This document shows positions 48,765 through 60,400 of a stretch of DNA of 64,000 nucleotides, in pieces. The notes under the pieces were generated by a model that saw nothing but the letters and a program-made list of their open reading frames with translations, searched no databases and was not told the DNA's origin. Within the stretch, counting starts at the first letter, position 1, and each line of letters starts with the position of its first letter. The translations under genes were made by a program, and so were the position numbers. Origin of the DNA: Blastobasis lacticolella (taxonomy: Eukaryota > Arthropoda > Insecta > Lepidoptera > Blastobasidae); contig LR990054.1 in NCBI GenBank assembly GCA_905147135.1, positions 17,397,001 through 17,461,000 on the forward strand, given 5' to 3'.

Positions 48765-48880
48765 GTCTGAAAGAGATCGCTTAAAGCTATAAGGCCGCCT
48801 TTGCGCGCATGTATATTATGCTGATTCTTGTATATTGTCAATTGTGCAATAAAGAGTATTTACTTACTTACTTACTTATC
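48765..48880 (+). mobile_element. LINE-type 3' tail (gtctg..agagatcgct) with CTTA microsatellite
   Basis: gggtgtctgaaagagatcgc, taaggccgcc and gtgcaataaagagtattta, followed by (CTTA)n at 48857..48876. Relatives are near 8750..8850 and 47395..47445. Confidence 0.5.
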
Positions 48881-48997
48881 TCTTCAATCCTAGTCACCAC
48901 ATCATCCTTCATCTTACAAGTAACTAACTCTAAGCACACTATTACAAATTCTATTACCTTAGGTCCTAGAGTACACATAGAAGACATGCGATTTCTA

Positions 48998-49190
48998 TCC
49001 CTATTTTTGAACCGCTCGCCTCGAGACAAACGGTTTTCAATTTCGATTTTCACTACGAAAATTCAATATTTTGATGCATGACGCTGATTTTCTCAATTTT
49101 TGAACAGTTCGTTTTTGATGCTGCTTTCAATTTAATTTGAAAAATATAGCATTTTTCATGACGAAAATAAAAATTTAAAACAGTGTAATA
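48998..49190. mobile_element. MITE with GGGCTCTAT ends, copy 3 (degraded)
   Basis: ccctatttttgaaccgctcg, aaacggttttcaatttcg and tttttcatgacgaaaataaa match 31703..31927; the right end is eroded. Confidence 0.6.
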
Positions 49191-49943
49191 CAGCGTCTCA
49201 TACAACGTAAAAAGTACAGTACAAGAGCACAAGTGTACTACCACTTCAAGAAAATTTTCCTTTTGTCGCTACAGCAACATTCACGGTATTTGGTGCATCT
49301 TTAGACAAAATAAGGTTTACGTTTCCCTTACGCCCAAAGGACTCGTCCTTCACGTTATTTATAAATAAATAAATTATTTATGACAAAACCGTTTAACAAC
49401 TGCACAGTAGTACAAAGAAATATGATTATTAAGATGGTCAAACACTTATGCTCTTCCATTGTACATATTAAGTAATAAATCCCGATAAAAAATACCTGGC
49501 CTCACGGTGAACATCCTTTTGCCCTTTTTTATGTAGATATATCTTCTAATGTACAGAACACCCAAAATAAAACACAAACTAGTCGACAATACATTTATTA
49601 GTTGAAAATTAGTGTTGTGGGAAGCAGTGTCGGCTAGATACACTACTGATGGCACTGCAAAGCGCGTCGCCGGCGCTGACAACTTATTCGATTCAGTTTG
49701 TACCTTATCACTTAGGCACTACGATCTAGATTACACTGGATTCTTGGCAGTGTTTACATTTTATGGCACAGAAAATTATTTGCACTATCAATCCACTTAT
49801 TGTATTAATTCTTTCTTTTCTTACTTATTATTATTAACAAACAATCCCCATTCATCTGAAACATAGTACTTATATGTTTTATAACACAGTAGATACATAT
49901 GATATTGAAAAAATATTGAGATTCATAGTGTCATGAATAATTG

Positions 49944-49999
49944 TAACACAAGGTTTGCTTACTTTGTGTCTAGATGGCGCTGTTTGAAACATCAAAGCA
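49944..49999 (+). mobile_element. tRNA-Gly-like SINE, tail fragment
   Basis: acacaaggtttgcttacttt, then gtctagatggcgctgtttga. Confidence 0.6.
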
Positions 50000-50720
50000 T
50001 ATTTATTATTTATAATAATTATTTACTGCGATTAAGGCGACGCGCAAACAATTTAGATGGTATTTACATTTATTGATCAAAATGCTACAGTTTATTATAA
50101 GACACGATATTTCTAAAGTCTAAGTCACGCACAAGACTATTCATATAACTAAACTGTATACTTTTAATAACTGCAGCATTATATTATTAAAAAAAAATGT
50201 AGCATTCTCACCAATAATCAATCAAATTCTTAAACGTATCAGTTCGGATAATAACAGCTGCTCAGAGTCACACTATAATTAATAAGTAATAATAAAACTA
50301 TAATTATTGCTACAATAATAAAATCAGGAGAATAACACATTAGTCAACTATTTGTACTCAGTTACAACTTAAAGAGAGTATAGTATCAATTAATTACAAC
50401 AAGGAAATTATAAAAGGAAAATCAGTCTCAACACAAAGTCTTTAGTATTAAAAAATATGGCAGTGTCCGTGTACTTTTGAGATTTGTAATGCAATCGCTG
50501 GGGAGTTTAGCACAATATTATTTGTATTTGTTATTTACATCCTTTCATATTGTACCGAACCCAGGGTTTCTCAAACTGTGCCACGCGAGTCCCTCCCTAG
50601 ACAAGACGATATAATAGTAATTCTGACTGAAGGGCAATTATTTTGCACTTACGCCGCTCTGCTCTATAGTCATTGAAACAGCGATTTATTGAGTGTTATT
50701 TGAGCCTCCGGAATTTAGGC

Positions 50721-50960
50721 TAATGCGCTTTTTACAATTGACTAAATTCAGAAGCAAAATGAAATTCAATATGGAATACATTGCTCATAACATAAGGTCC
50801 ATTTTTGTATCACGCCTGTTGATAAGCGGACCGACGCGTAACATGATATAAGTTACACCAAAATGGACCTTATTCTATGAACAATACATTTCACTCTTCT
50901 TTCCACATTTGCTCTCACGCTTTTTGCTTCTGAATTTAGTCAAATTTAATAAGCGCATTA
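50721..50960. mobile_element. 240-bp MITE, copy 1
   Basis: Ends TAATGCGCTT.. pair with ..AAGCGCATTA, and the next block (gactaaattcagaagcaaa) is inverted at the other end. It contains the paired ataaggtccatttttg / aaaatggaccttat. Non-coding. Confidence 0.82.
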
Positions 50961-51524
50961 ACAAAGAGTAGCACTAATGCCACTCACTCACTCTACTATA
51001 AAAAAAATGCTTCTCTGTATATCTCTAGCCACGCCATTGAGAGTCAATGCTTGCATTTTAAAGTTTAGTTATGATAGGGGTACCTGACACTTGAAGTTTG
51101 AGAAACCCATTCCTATACGAAAAACCGATTCAGATCCTATACTTTCAATACAATATTGCCCTAAAAACAATTTCGACACACATCTTTGGTCACAGTACGA
51201 CATGTGCATAAACTACACGAATATAACATTTATTTTTCCACATCAAAACACCTAAAAGAAACGATTAGTGATAGAACATTTACGCAAGAAGATTCTATAT
51301 AGCCTCTTCGCGCATTTGTCACAAAATTATACTCATCTTCCATGTTTGTATAATGATGTCCCAAATGGGGAATAACTTACGATAATTTTAGTTCTTTAGC
51401 CTGACTAGCGTAATATCTAGGTCAATATTTTTAGTATAAAACCAATATTACGCTAACCGACTAAACTAAATTTAGATGTACCGCTTAAATGAGTCGTTTG
51501 CGTAGGCAAATCTTTTTTTTTAGG

Positions 51525-51765
51525 TTATACGGCAGACAAACAGGCAAGCGGGCCACCTGATGGTGCGTGGTCACCGCCATCAACAACACCAGGGGCGCTA
51601 CCAATGCGTTGCCCGCCTCTGAAGAGACCTCTAATATACCTCTTCAACGATCCCATGTCATAGTCCAAAGGAAACACTTTGGCTGGGAGCTCATTCCACA
51701 TACGTATCGTGCGATCGAGAAACGTTCTTTCGAACCTTCCCTTGGATACGACTAGCCACAATCGC
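51525..51765 (-). pseudogene. LINE 3' end (WNELPAKVFP type)
   Basis: Minus frame: KGRFERTFLDRTIRMWNELP, AKVFPLDYDMGSLKRYIRGL, then the transcribed tail gtggcccgcttgcctgt. It is a truncated 3' end of an insect LINE. A close partial copy is at 58110..58340. Confidence 0.7.
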
Positions 51766-52462
51766 AGACATAAAATTCCCTTTTACGATAACGATAAAAA
51801 CACTGGTTATATTTATAAAATTACTTTGAATAACGATGCCTAAACTTAAAGCCATAAGTCAATTCTAATAAGGAAGAATTTCAGAGGAGATTCCTCCGAG
51901 CGCCCTCCATACATGAAGTTTGATCTTGTTTTCATTATTAACAAATCAAACGCTCTGAATAAATGTCGCAAAAAAGGAACGCATTCTTGCTGATTGCTTG
52001 CATTATCGCACATGTTTAGTTTAGACTATGTTTTAAGTTAATACAAACTCTTTGCAACTCCCATTTCTCCTACCGCAGAAAGCGACTCAGGTAAGTAAGC
52101 GATACCTCCAAACGTAGCCTCAAAAGGACATGATAAAACTAGAATCAATTACAACAATCAAGATTTAATCTAACACACATTTGGTTACGCACTTACAGGC
52201 TAAGTTAGTATAAACTATGACTAACAATAATTATCATATTTTGTTCATTTATTTCATAACAAAAAAAAAACCGAAGATGGTAAACTGGTTACAGTAGAAC
52301 CAACGTAAATATTTTTTTGACGCCACCAGTGCGTCATTGCAGTTTTGACAAGAAAAACTTTCAGAAGCTCAGAGCTCGACTCCTGTGATATGATAAACTA
52401 AATCCTCCACTCCATTTAAATTTTCTGTGGTAAATAAAAATATTGAGTTTTACCATGAAGAT

Positions 52463-52652
52463 GTGGTCTAAGAAGGAGACATTAGCGTTTCATATTCATA
52501 CTAATTTATCACTAATTTATCTACAGCGTCGTTGTTGTCGACATTGACATAACAATTCAAAATGGCGTCACTTAGTTCCAGTTTTTGCCACCCATCAGAT
52601 AAGTTTGTGGCAGTCTAATATGAAACGCTAATCTGACCTTTTAGACAACTAA
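52463..52652. mobile_element. Short inverted-repeat element
   Basis: The 16-bp perfect arms attagcgtttcatatt (52481..52496) and their inverse (52617..52632) extend imperfectly outward through gtctaa..aagg. MITE-like and single-copy in this window. Confidence 0.55.
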
Positions 52653-54057
52653 GATTTGATATAGATCTCTTTCATACACTTCTTGCGAAGTTCAGACACT
52701 TATATAGTTAGTTACAATTGTTACGAACACACATACAAACCGAATACACATTATATGGCTTTTGTTCTCTAATAATAATAGATAGCATGTCTTTTTATAA
52801 CCAATTTCAGTCTTCAAAAGCTCATTGTGGCATTTTAAGTAACACATTAGGAATATTAGTTTCACAAAATAAATGCAAAAAAATGTCAGGTAAGTTTCCA
52901 ATGGCTAAAATTTATACGCACGGCATATGCTCCGTGCTTCGTAAGTCGCGTTAAGCCTTGCTAAGCCGTCATAAGCCACGTCGGACGGTCTTGAGGCGGC
53001 TTGGGACCTGGCCGGAGGTGCCTCCTCACGAAAGAAGAGCGACTATTACTTTTACTACTAGCAGTATACAGTAAAGTTTTACAAAATACTAACATTCGAT
53101 CGGACATACAAAAATACGGTGGCTCCCTCTGTTCATATGAGTACAAAATTTGTTCAGATTTGACTAGGATTAATGATTAATGAACGTTTGTTTAGATTGT
53201 AACAGCAGTGAATGCACTGCGCATGTATAGACTTGCTTAAGTATTGCTTACGATAAAGACTTAAGTACGACGCCCTCTAGAGGAAGAACACGGCAAAGCT
53301 TTTTTAATCGAAAATTACATCACATTTTTATTATGTTTATATCTGACATTGTTTATTATATATTACCCATTATTTGAAAAAAGAAAGATAAAATTTGATT
53401 TTGATGAAAAATTTGCATTGATCACGTCCCAAAAGTACTGAAGAGTACAGCTGGAAACTATCAATGAAATATGAGTGCTAAAGATGTTAAAATAAGATTT
53501 GAAATCCTTTGCCGTGCCCTGCTAGTGGAGTCGGCCTGACATTCAACAGATTGTCAATATGTACATTTTTGTACAGGGTGAGTATTATAGATTCTGTATT
53601 GTGCATGGTATCCCAACTAACGTGGAAATGGGATTGTGCTTGAAGTACTGTCGTCGTTATACTTATTTTTATTCCCAAAAATAATATAGAGCCCCATTTT
53701 GCAAGTATTTCAGAATATTTTTGGAATATTACAGTTAGCAAAAAATAAAGTAAATACCTACCAGTGAACACTATTTTATTCACTACTACCCTTACAATAT
53801 CGGACAACTTAATCCAGTTCTGTGAAGCAACTACAAATTATAAAAATTGGGAATCACTGTAATTCTTTAACACATAGGATTTTCCCAATTCTAGATGGCG
53901 CTTCTCAGACGTGAGATTTAACGTCAAAATAAAGCCCTGTCATTGGCTCGAATCGATCCCTCATTTAACAGCAATTCTTTCTGGCACGCACGTACTTCGA
54001 TAAAGGACCTTACTTCTCACTGGTGTTATCTGCTGGATTTTGGAATCACGAAAGCCC

Positions 54058-54310
54058 TTATACGCTTATTACATTTGATTAAATTCAGTCATCTAAATTC
54101 AGAAGCAGAAAGCGTGAGCGCAAAGTGGAATTGCTCATAGAATAAGGTCCTTTGTACCACTTATATTATAAAACGCGCTTTACTTTTCAAAAGCCGTCAC
54201 ACAAAAATTGACTTTATCTTATGAGCAATACACTCCACTTCGACTTCCTCTCCCGCTTTTTCCTTCCGAATTGAAGCTCCTAAATTCAGTCAAATATTTA
54301 TTACATTATT
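54058..54310. mobile_element. 240-bp MITE, copy 2, at the 3' end of the tetraspanin gene
   Basis: It shares aaattcagaagcag, attgctcatagaataaggtc and attgactttatcttatgagc with 50721..50960. Its right end supplies the AATAAA downstream of the tetraspanin stop. Confidence 0.75.
54297..54302 (-). terminator. Poly(A) signal AATAAA of the tetraspanin gene
   Basis: AATAAA on the minus strand, 89 bases past the stop codon. It lies inside the terminal repeat of a MITE (54058..54310), so the gene may use a transposon-supplied signal. Use is inferred only from position. Confidence 0.5.
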
Positions 54311-54390
54311 CAGAGTATTTCGTGCCAACAACCATTACTTCAAGCACAACCCCTTTCCCCCTACATCCCATCCCCCAGTCGCCGGTAGTC

Positions 54391-54498
54391 CTAAGCCTTG
54401 TACCTCGTGTCGGGGCGGGCTCGCAGACACAGCCCCAGTGCTAGGAGCAACGCCAAGGCGTGGGCGGCGAACAGGCCAGCTGCTACGGCTAGCGGCAC
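54391..54498 (-). CDS. Tetraspanin exon 5 (TM4 and C-terminus)
   Basis: 108 nt after the acceptor ctccaaag. It encodes VPLAVAAGLFAAHALALLLA.. (TM4), then a short basic tail (LRARPDTRYKA) and TAG. It joins in frame to the AAG that ends exon 4. Confidence 0.9.
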   Translation of the reverse strand: MPLAVAAGLFAAHALALLLALGLCLRARPDTRYKA

Positions 54499-57400
54499 CT
54501 TTGGAGAGATTATGGTGGGTTAGAGTAAAATAGTTATTAGTTGAACAATTGAACAAAGTAATTTTATTGTAGTAAGTAGTTTGTTTAATGCAATAATGAA
54601 TTTTTCATTCAATTTTTTAACTCTCGACTCGACTCTCGTTATCGTAACTCCGATTTGGATGCGGTTTTATCTGGTTGTAAGCCAGATCAATCGAATTTTT
54701 TCTTAGATTACACGGCCGGCACGCGCCGCGACACCGCGCACTCGCCGGGTCTACTGTGCAGCCCCGCGGCGGAGCCCGACGCGGCCGGCACGCGCCGGGG
54801 TCTACTGGGGGGGGCCTAGCCACCCGGGTCTCACCTTGGCGATCTCGGCGAGCGCGGCGAGGGCGCGGGCGCCGCAGCCGGCGGCGTGCAGCCCCGCGGC
54901 GGAGCCCGACGCGGCCGGCACGCGCCGGGGTCTACTGGGGGGGGCCTAGCCACCCGGGTCTCACCTTGGCGATCTCGGCGAGCGCGGCGAGGGCGCGGGC
55001 GCCGCAGCCGGCGGCGTGCAGCCCCGCGGCGGAGCCCGACGCGGCCGGCACGCGCCGGGGTCTACTGGGGGGGGCCTAGCCACCCGGGTCTCACCTTGGC
55101 GATCTCGGCGAGCGCGGCGAGGGCGCGGGCGCCGCAGCCGGCGGCGTGCAGCCCCGCGGCGGAGCCCGACGCGGCCGGCACGCGCCGGGGTCTACTGGGG
55201 GGGGCCTAGCCACCCGGGTCTCACCTTGGCGATCTCGGCGAGCGCGGCGAGGGCGCGGGCGCCGCAGCCGGCGGCGTGCAGCCCCGCGGCGGAGCCCGAC
55301 GCGGCCGGCACGCGCCGGGGTCTACTGGGGGGGGCCTAGCCACCCGGGTCTCACCTTGGCGATCTCGGCGAGCGCGGCGAGGGCGCGGGCGCCGCAGCCG
55401 GCGGCGTGCAGCCCCGCGGCGGAGCCCGACGCGGCCGGCACGCGCCGGGGTCTACTGGGGGGGGCCTAGCCACCCGGGTCTCACCTTGGCGATCTCGGCG
55501 AGCGCGGCGAGGGCGCGGGCGCCGCAGCCGGCGGCGTGCAGCCCCGCGGCGGAGCCCGACGCGGCCGGCACGCGCCGGGGTCTACTGGGGGGGGCCTAGC
55601 CACCCGGGTCTCACCTTGGCGATCTCGGCGAGCGCGGCGAGGGCGCGGGCGCCGCAGCCGGCGGCGTGCAGCCCCGCGGCGGAGCCCGACGCGGCCGGCA
55701 CGCGCCGGGGTCTACTGGGGGGGGCCTAGCCACCCGGGTCTCACCTTGGCGATCTCGGCGAGCGCGGCGAGGGCGCGGGCGCCGCAGCCGGCGGCGTGCA
55801 GCCCCGCGGCGGAGCCCGACGCGGCCGGCACGCGCCGGGGTCTACTGGGGGGGGCCTAGCCACCCGGGTCTCACCTTGGCGATCTCGGCGAGCGCGGCGA
55901 GGGCGCGGGCGCCGCAGCCGGCGGCGTGCAGCCCCGCGGCGGAGCCCGACGCGGCCGGCACGCGCCGGGGTCTACTGGGGGGGGCCTAGCCACCCGGGTC
56001 TCACCTTGGCGATCTCGGCGAGCGCGGCGAGGGCGCGGGCGCCGCAGCCGGCGGCGTGCAGCCCCGCGGCGGAGCCCGACGCGGCCGGCACGCGCCGGGG
56101 TCTACTGGGGGGGGCCTAGCCACCCGGGTCTCACCTTGGCGATCTCGGCGAGCGCGGCGAGGGCGCGGGCGCCGCAGCCGGCGGCGTGCAGCCCCGCGGC
56201 GGAGCCCGACGCGGCCGGCACGCGCCGGGGTCTACTGGGGGGGGCCTAGCCACCCGGGTCTCACCTTGGCGATCTCGGCGAGCGCGGCGAGGGCGCGGGC
56301 GCCGCAGCCGGCGGCGTGCAGCCCCGCGGCGGAGCCCGACGCGGCCGGCACGCGCCGCGACACCGCGCACTCGTCCGGGTCCGTTGACTGCGGGGGAGAA
56401 ACATTTTTTTTGTGATTCAATTGAAATAAATAAATTCAGAAAAAAAAATTACATTTTCACAGCTCCATATGAGGCTAGCAAATGAGGAAGTCTTGGGAAT
56501 CGAAAGTTCGAAAAGAACTTTAAGAGACTATCGAGAATACGAGACGACTTTAAAACAATACTGGATGAAAAATTTGGGGGAAGAGAGGTAAGTTACAAGT
56601 GAAGGAGAAAGCTTGAGTCGTGTCCTATCAGGGAATGAAATCAAAAGCGGAAGATAGAGTGATATGGCGATTGCTTCACCGACACAAACGAGGCTCCTAA
56701 ATTTATGGTAATGACATGGTGTTTGGAGCGAGTCGACGCGGCAAATGGTCGCTGCGGCCGCCTCAACAATGAGCCGTTTACAAGAACAACTTTTCAAAAA
56801 TTCACATGGCATTATGTGTGCAATTCACGTACACACAATGTGTAAGAGGTTGTACCATCGCTACAAAATGGAATTTTCCTTGTATTCAATGACGTAGGGT
56901 AACTTACGGCGCCGTCATATCACAGTCTATGTAACTGATAATCATGTTTCGTCGTGTGACCTTGATATTACCTCAGAATCTGATTAAGGTTAATCATATT
57001 ATATCATATAAACATACCGCCACGGGATGCCAATCACCACCCGAGACTGTTCAACCAATTTTTTTTTATTTAACAGTTTATTGTGCACAGGAAACCAACC
57101 AATCTCAGGATCCCCAGCGGAAGACCTTAGTCGACCTAGCTAACCGACTTCGCCAAAGCTAAGTCGACGAAGCTAGCCAACGATATTAAGCAGCCCACCT
57201 AACGAATGGCGAGCTTGTTGCCGACTGGCCTCAAAATACGAAACGGTCAACCATCTAGATTATCACAAAAAATAAAAATAATCCTCTTGGCGTTAATGTC
57301 CCGGTTGTGCCCTCGCGCACGACGGCCCGGGGTCCGCCTTGACCATGATCCAGGATTTGCCAGATCAGGTTATTAAAGTGGAGCGACTGCCATCACAATG

Positions 57401-60400
57401 TTTTCCCTCACCGTAAGAGCATCGGTTAATATTCAACTAATGTACATAACTCAGAAAAGTGTCATTGGTACAAGGCCGCAGCCGGTACCTCTTGCTTACG
57501 AGTCGGATGCTCTAAACACTCGGCCACCGACGCTCCTCACTCATCCAGATTGTCACACTAGCCACAACTCACCTCACAGCAAGACGCAGGCACCCAGTAG
57601 TAAGTGGAAGGCGCAGTGACAGAGAGGTCTAGCGCGGGTGCCGTGGCCGGGGCGGGTGCGGGGGCGGAGTCGCCGTCCGCCTGGGAGCGCGCCCAGGCGG
57701 AGCCCTGCCAGTCGCGGGCGCTCTCCGTGCCGCAGCATTGTAGCTGGAAATGAAAAACAAAGAAATCGCCATAAATACCATGACACGACAAAGTAGCAAA
57801 ACACATTATAAAATAAGTAACGAAAATGTTCCTAGTGGCATTACGCGCCATGGCTGATAACGTCGCATGATATGCACTCAGCGTTTTTCTAACTCTACTC
57901 TGGAACTCGCTGCCTGCACATCTTTTCCCTGAGCACTACAACTTGAGTATCTTTAAGACAAGAGTGAATAAGTATTTAATAGACAGGTATGCACCATCGT
58001 AGACTACATCTGCATCAGGTGAGATGGCAGGTAAATACCTGACTATTTTCTATATAAAAATAATCATACTTCGATAGTATCGGGCACCGGGATTCCTATT
58101 CAAAACTAAAAGGCTTTTTTTTCATGTTGTACGGCGGACAAACAGGCAAGCGAGCAATCTGATGGAAAGTGGTCACCGCTGCCTATGGACATCAGCTACA
58201 CCAGGGGAGTTACCAATGCGTTGCTCGCCTCTGAAGAGACCTCTAATATACCTCTTGAACGATCCCATGTCATAGTCCAAAGGAAACACTGCGGCTGGGA
58301 GCTCATTCCACAACCGAATAGTACGAGAGGTTCTACGTAGTCAACGGAGGGCTTATTACGTTTGGCTAAATATCTATATAGCCATATCAAATGTATTGCC
58401 TACGACCTTTCACTAGGTTAACATGGGTTTGCCACGCAGAGGTTCCGGGTTCGATTTCCGGCCGAGCAGAAAGTCTGGGTGTTATATGTATAATAAGTAT
58501 GTATTTAAAAAGTATATACGTAGTTTATCAGTCATCTATAGCACCCATAACACATGCTTTGCTTACTTTGGGGCTAGATGGCGCTGTGTGAATTGTTCAA
58601 GCAATATTTATTTGTTAATTGCTCATAGAAAAAGGTCAATATTTGTATCATGCCTTTCAGAAAGCGGAGCGACGCGACATATACAAAAATGATACAAAAA
58701 TTGACTTAATTCTATGACTAATACATGCCACTTCGATCTGTATCTCACGCTCTTTGCTTCTAAAGTGTAGATTAAGGCTACTAGGTACACGGCGTGAGCT
58801 TCCACGCCTTTGTCACTCGCCGCCACGATGAGTGGACAGATATATCTCAATCTTGCTACTAACTCATCTTCCATCACCCTAGTGGGTCACGGGTCTTTCT
58901 ACTAACTAACGAGTCTTGTTTGCCACTAATATACTAAAAGCGTTACTCACAACTAAGATATAGATTACCCATGTAGAGCAAGTCTATTCTTCATATGCAG
59001 TCTTACAATGTTACAAATGTGAGGCCATGGGCCACTGCATGATTTAGGGCCTCTCCCACGAAAGGGGAGGTTATTGCCATAATATCTACGCCTGGCGCCT
59101 GCCAAGTTTGGGTTGGAGATCGCAGTGTTATAAATATGACAATGGAAAACGCTGCTGCTCATTTTTCACCCTATAGGGAGACTAGATCTTTAGCCTTGAA
59201 AACATTGTTCGCTTTGAACGACACCCAAAAGTGTAAGGGTTGATGCCGTAGCCTTTATAGATCCAATCCAGTCCTACATTTGTAAAATGTTGACGAGGAG
59301 ATACTATGATAGTGGACTAGTGATAGTGAGAGTCCAACGAGCAGTCTTGCTGGGTAACGCCAGCCTGCGTCGCTTATTATTGCAGCCTATTAAAAAATAT
59401 ATATATACTTAACCACAAACACAATGTAGACCATATTTCATTAGTTTATTGCTTAATTATCTTCGCATAAAAGATAACCTTTCACCTATCTTACACAATA
59501 ATATGAAAAGTATAAGTATGATTGGTTTTGCGTTACCTATACTTATTATGTAATGGCAAACCCTTGGCCGTGTATATTACACTTTTGTGGGTGTGATTAT
59601 TATGGGTGTCACGAGGCAAGAGGCTTACCAGCTATCACCTCCCTAGACCATAAATTGGGCAGCCTTGTTTTCTGTAATCCAACCCGTCTGCCAAACGTGG
59701 AGATTACGGCAAAACCCCACACCGGTGTGTGAGACGCACAAGGCTATCAGTAGTGCTGGTAGTCATGAGACTGTTATAGTGATGGTGATAATGACTCAAT
59801 CAATTGCATTGCGAAACGTATAGTCGAAAAAATATAATGCTCTGTGCAACAAAGTCAAAGTCACGATTTCTTTATTGAGTAGGATATTAAATATCTCTTT
59901 CAATCGTCAAAAGCCTTATAAGTCTGTGAGGGCGCCGTATGTTATCCTACTCAATGAGTATAAGAAAAAATCAATTTTGTAGCGATAATTGACGTTTAGG
60001 AGACCCTACGGCACCCTCAGTCTATTACGTTTGTGCGCCTGTCAGTATTATGTTTCTTTCCAATGCTTTCATTCACTTCCATTGGTTTAATTGGTGTTTC
60101 GTAAACGGTGTCGGGAACCATAGCACCAATTAGAACTAATGGCGAGTTTGTAACGCAACACAGCCAATTTGAATGTTGAATGCAATCAGTTAATGTATCT
60201 GAACTATTTGACACCCTGCATAAGAGTTACCTACCTTTTATATAATGTAGACTAGACCGACATGACGACATCTAGTCTGGTGATGGGTGATAAATGATAC
60301 AGATGGTGGTCAGGCATGGCTCACATATGTCTATTCAGCGTAATTTTAAAAAATAACCTTATCGATAGACATCGGAAGCCGAGATGATTTCTAATACTTA

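Larger units (their letters stand above)
47331..50720. other. Unassigned repeat-bearing DNA
   Basis: 47480..48010 is GC-richer with minus-strand coding-like texture but stops in every frame, probably old transposon. 50000..50720 shows nothing. Confidence 0.4.
50961..54057. other. Mostly empty AT-rich DNA downstream of the tetraspanin gene
   Basis: Apart from the LINE tail at 51525..51765 and the inverted repeat at 52463..52652, I see no gene or structured repeat. Confidence 0.45.

Noticed and set aside
54756..56485. A ladder of overlapping 107-codon plus-strand open frames, apparently many identical Arg/Ala-rich proteins
   Set aside because: They are the antisense of the tetraspanin exon repeat; the 130-bp period shifts frame each unit. 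The minus strand has the coding logic.
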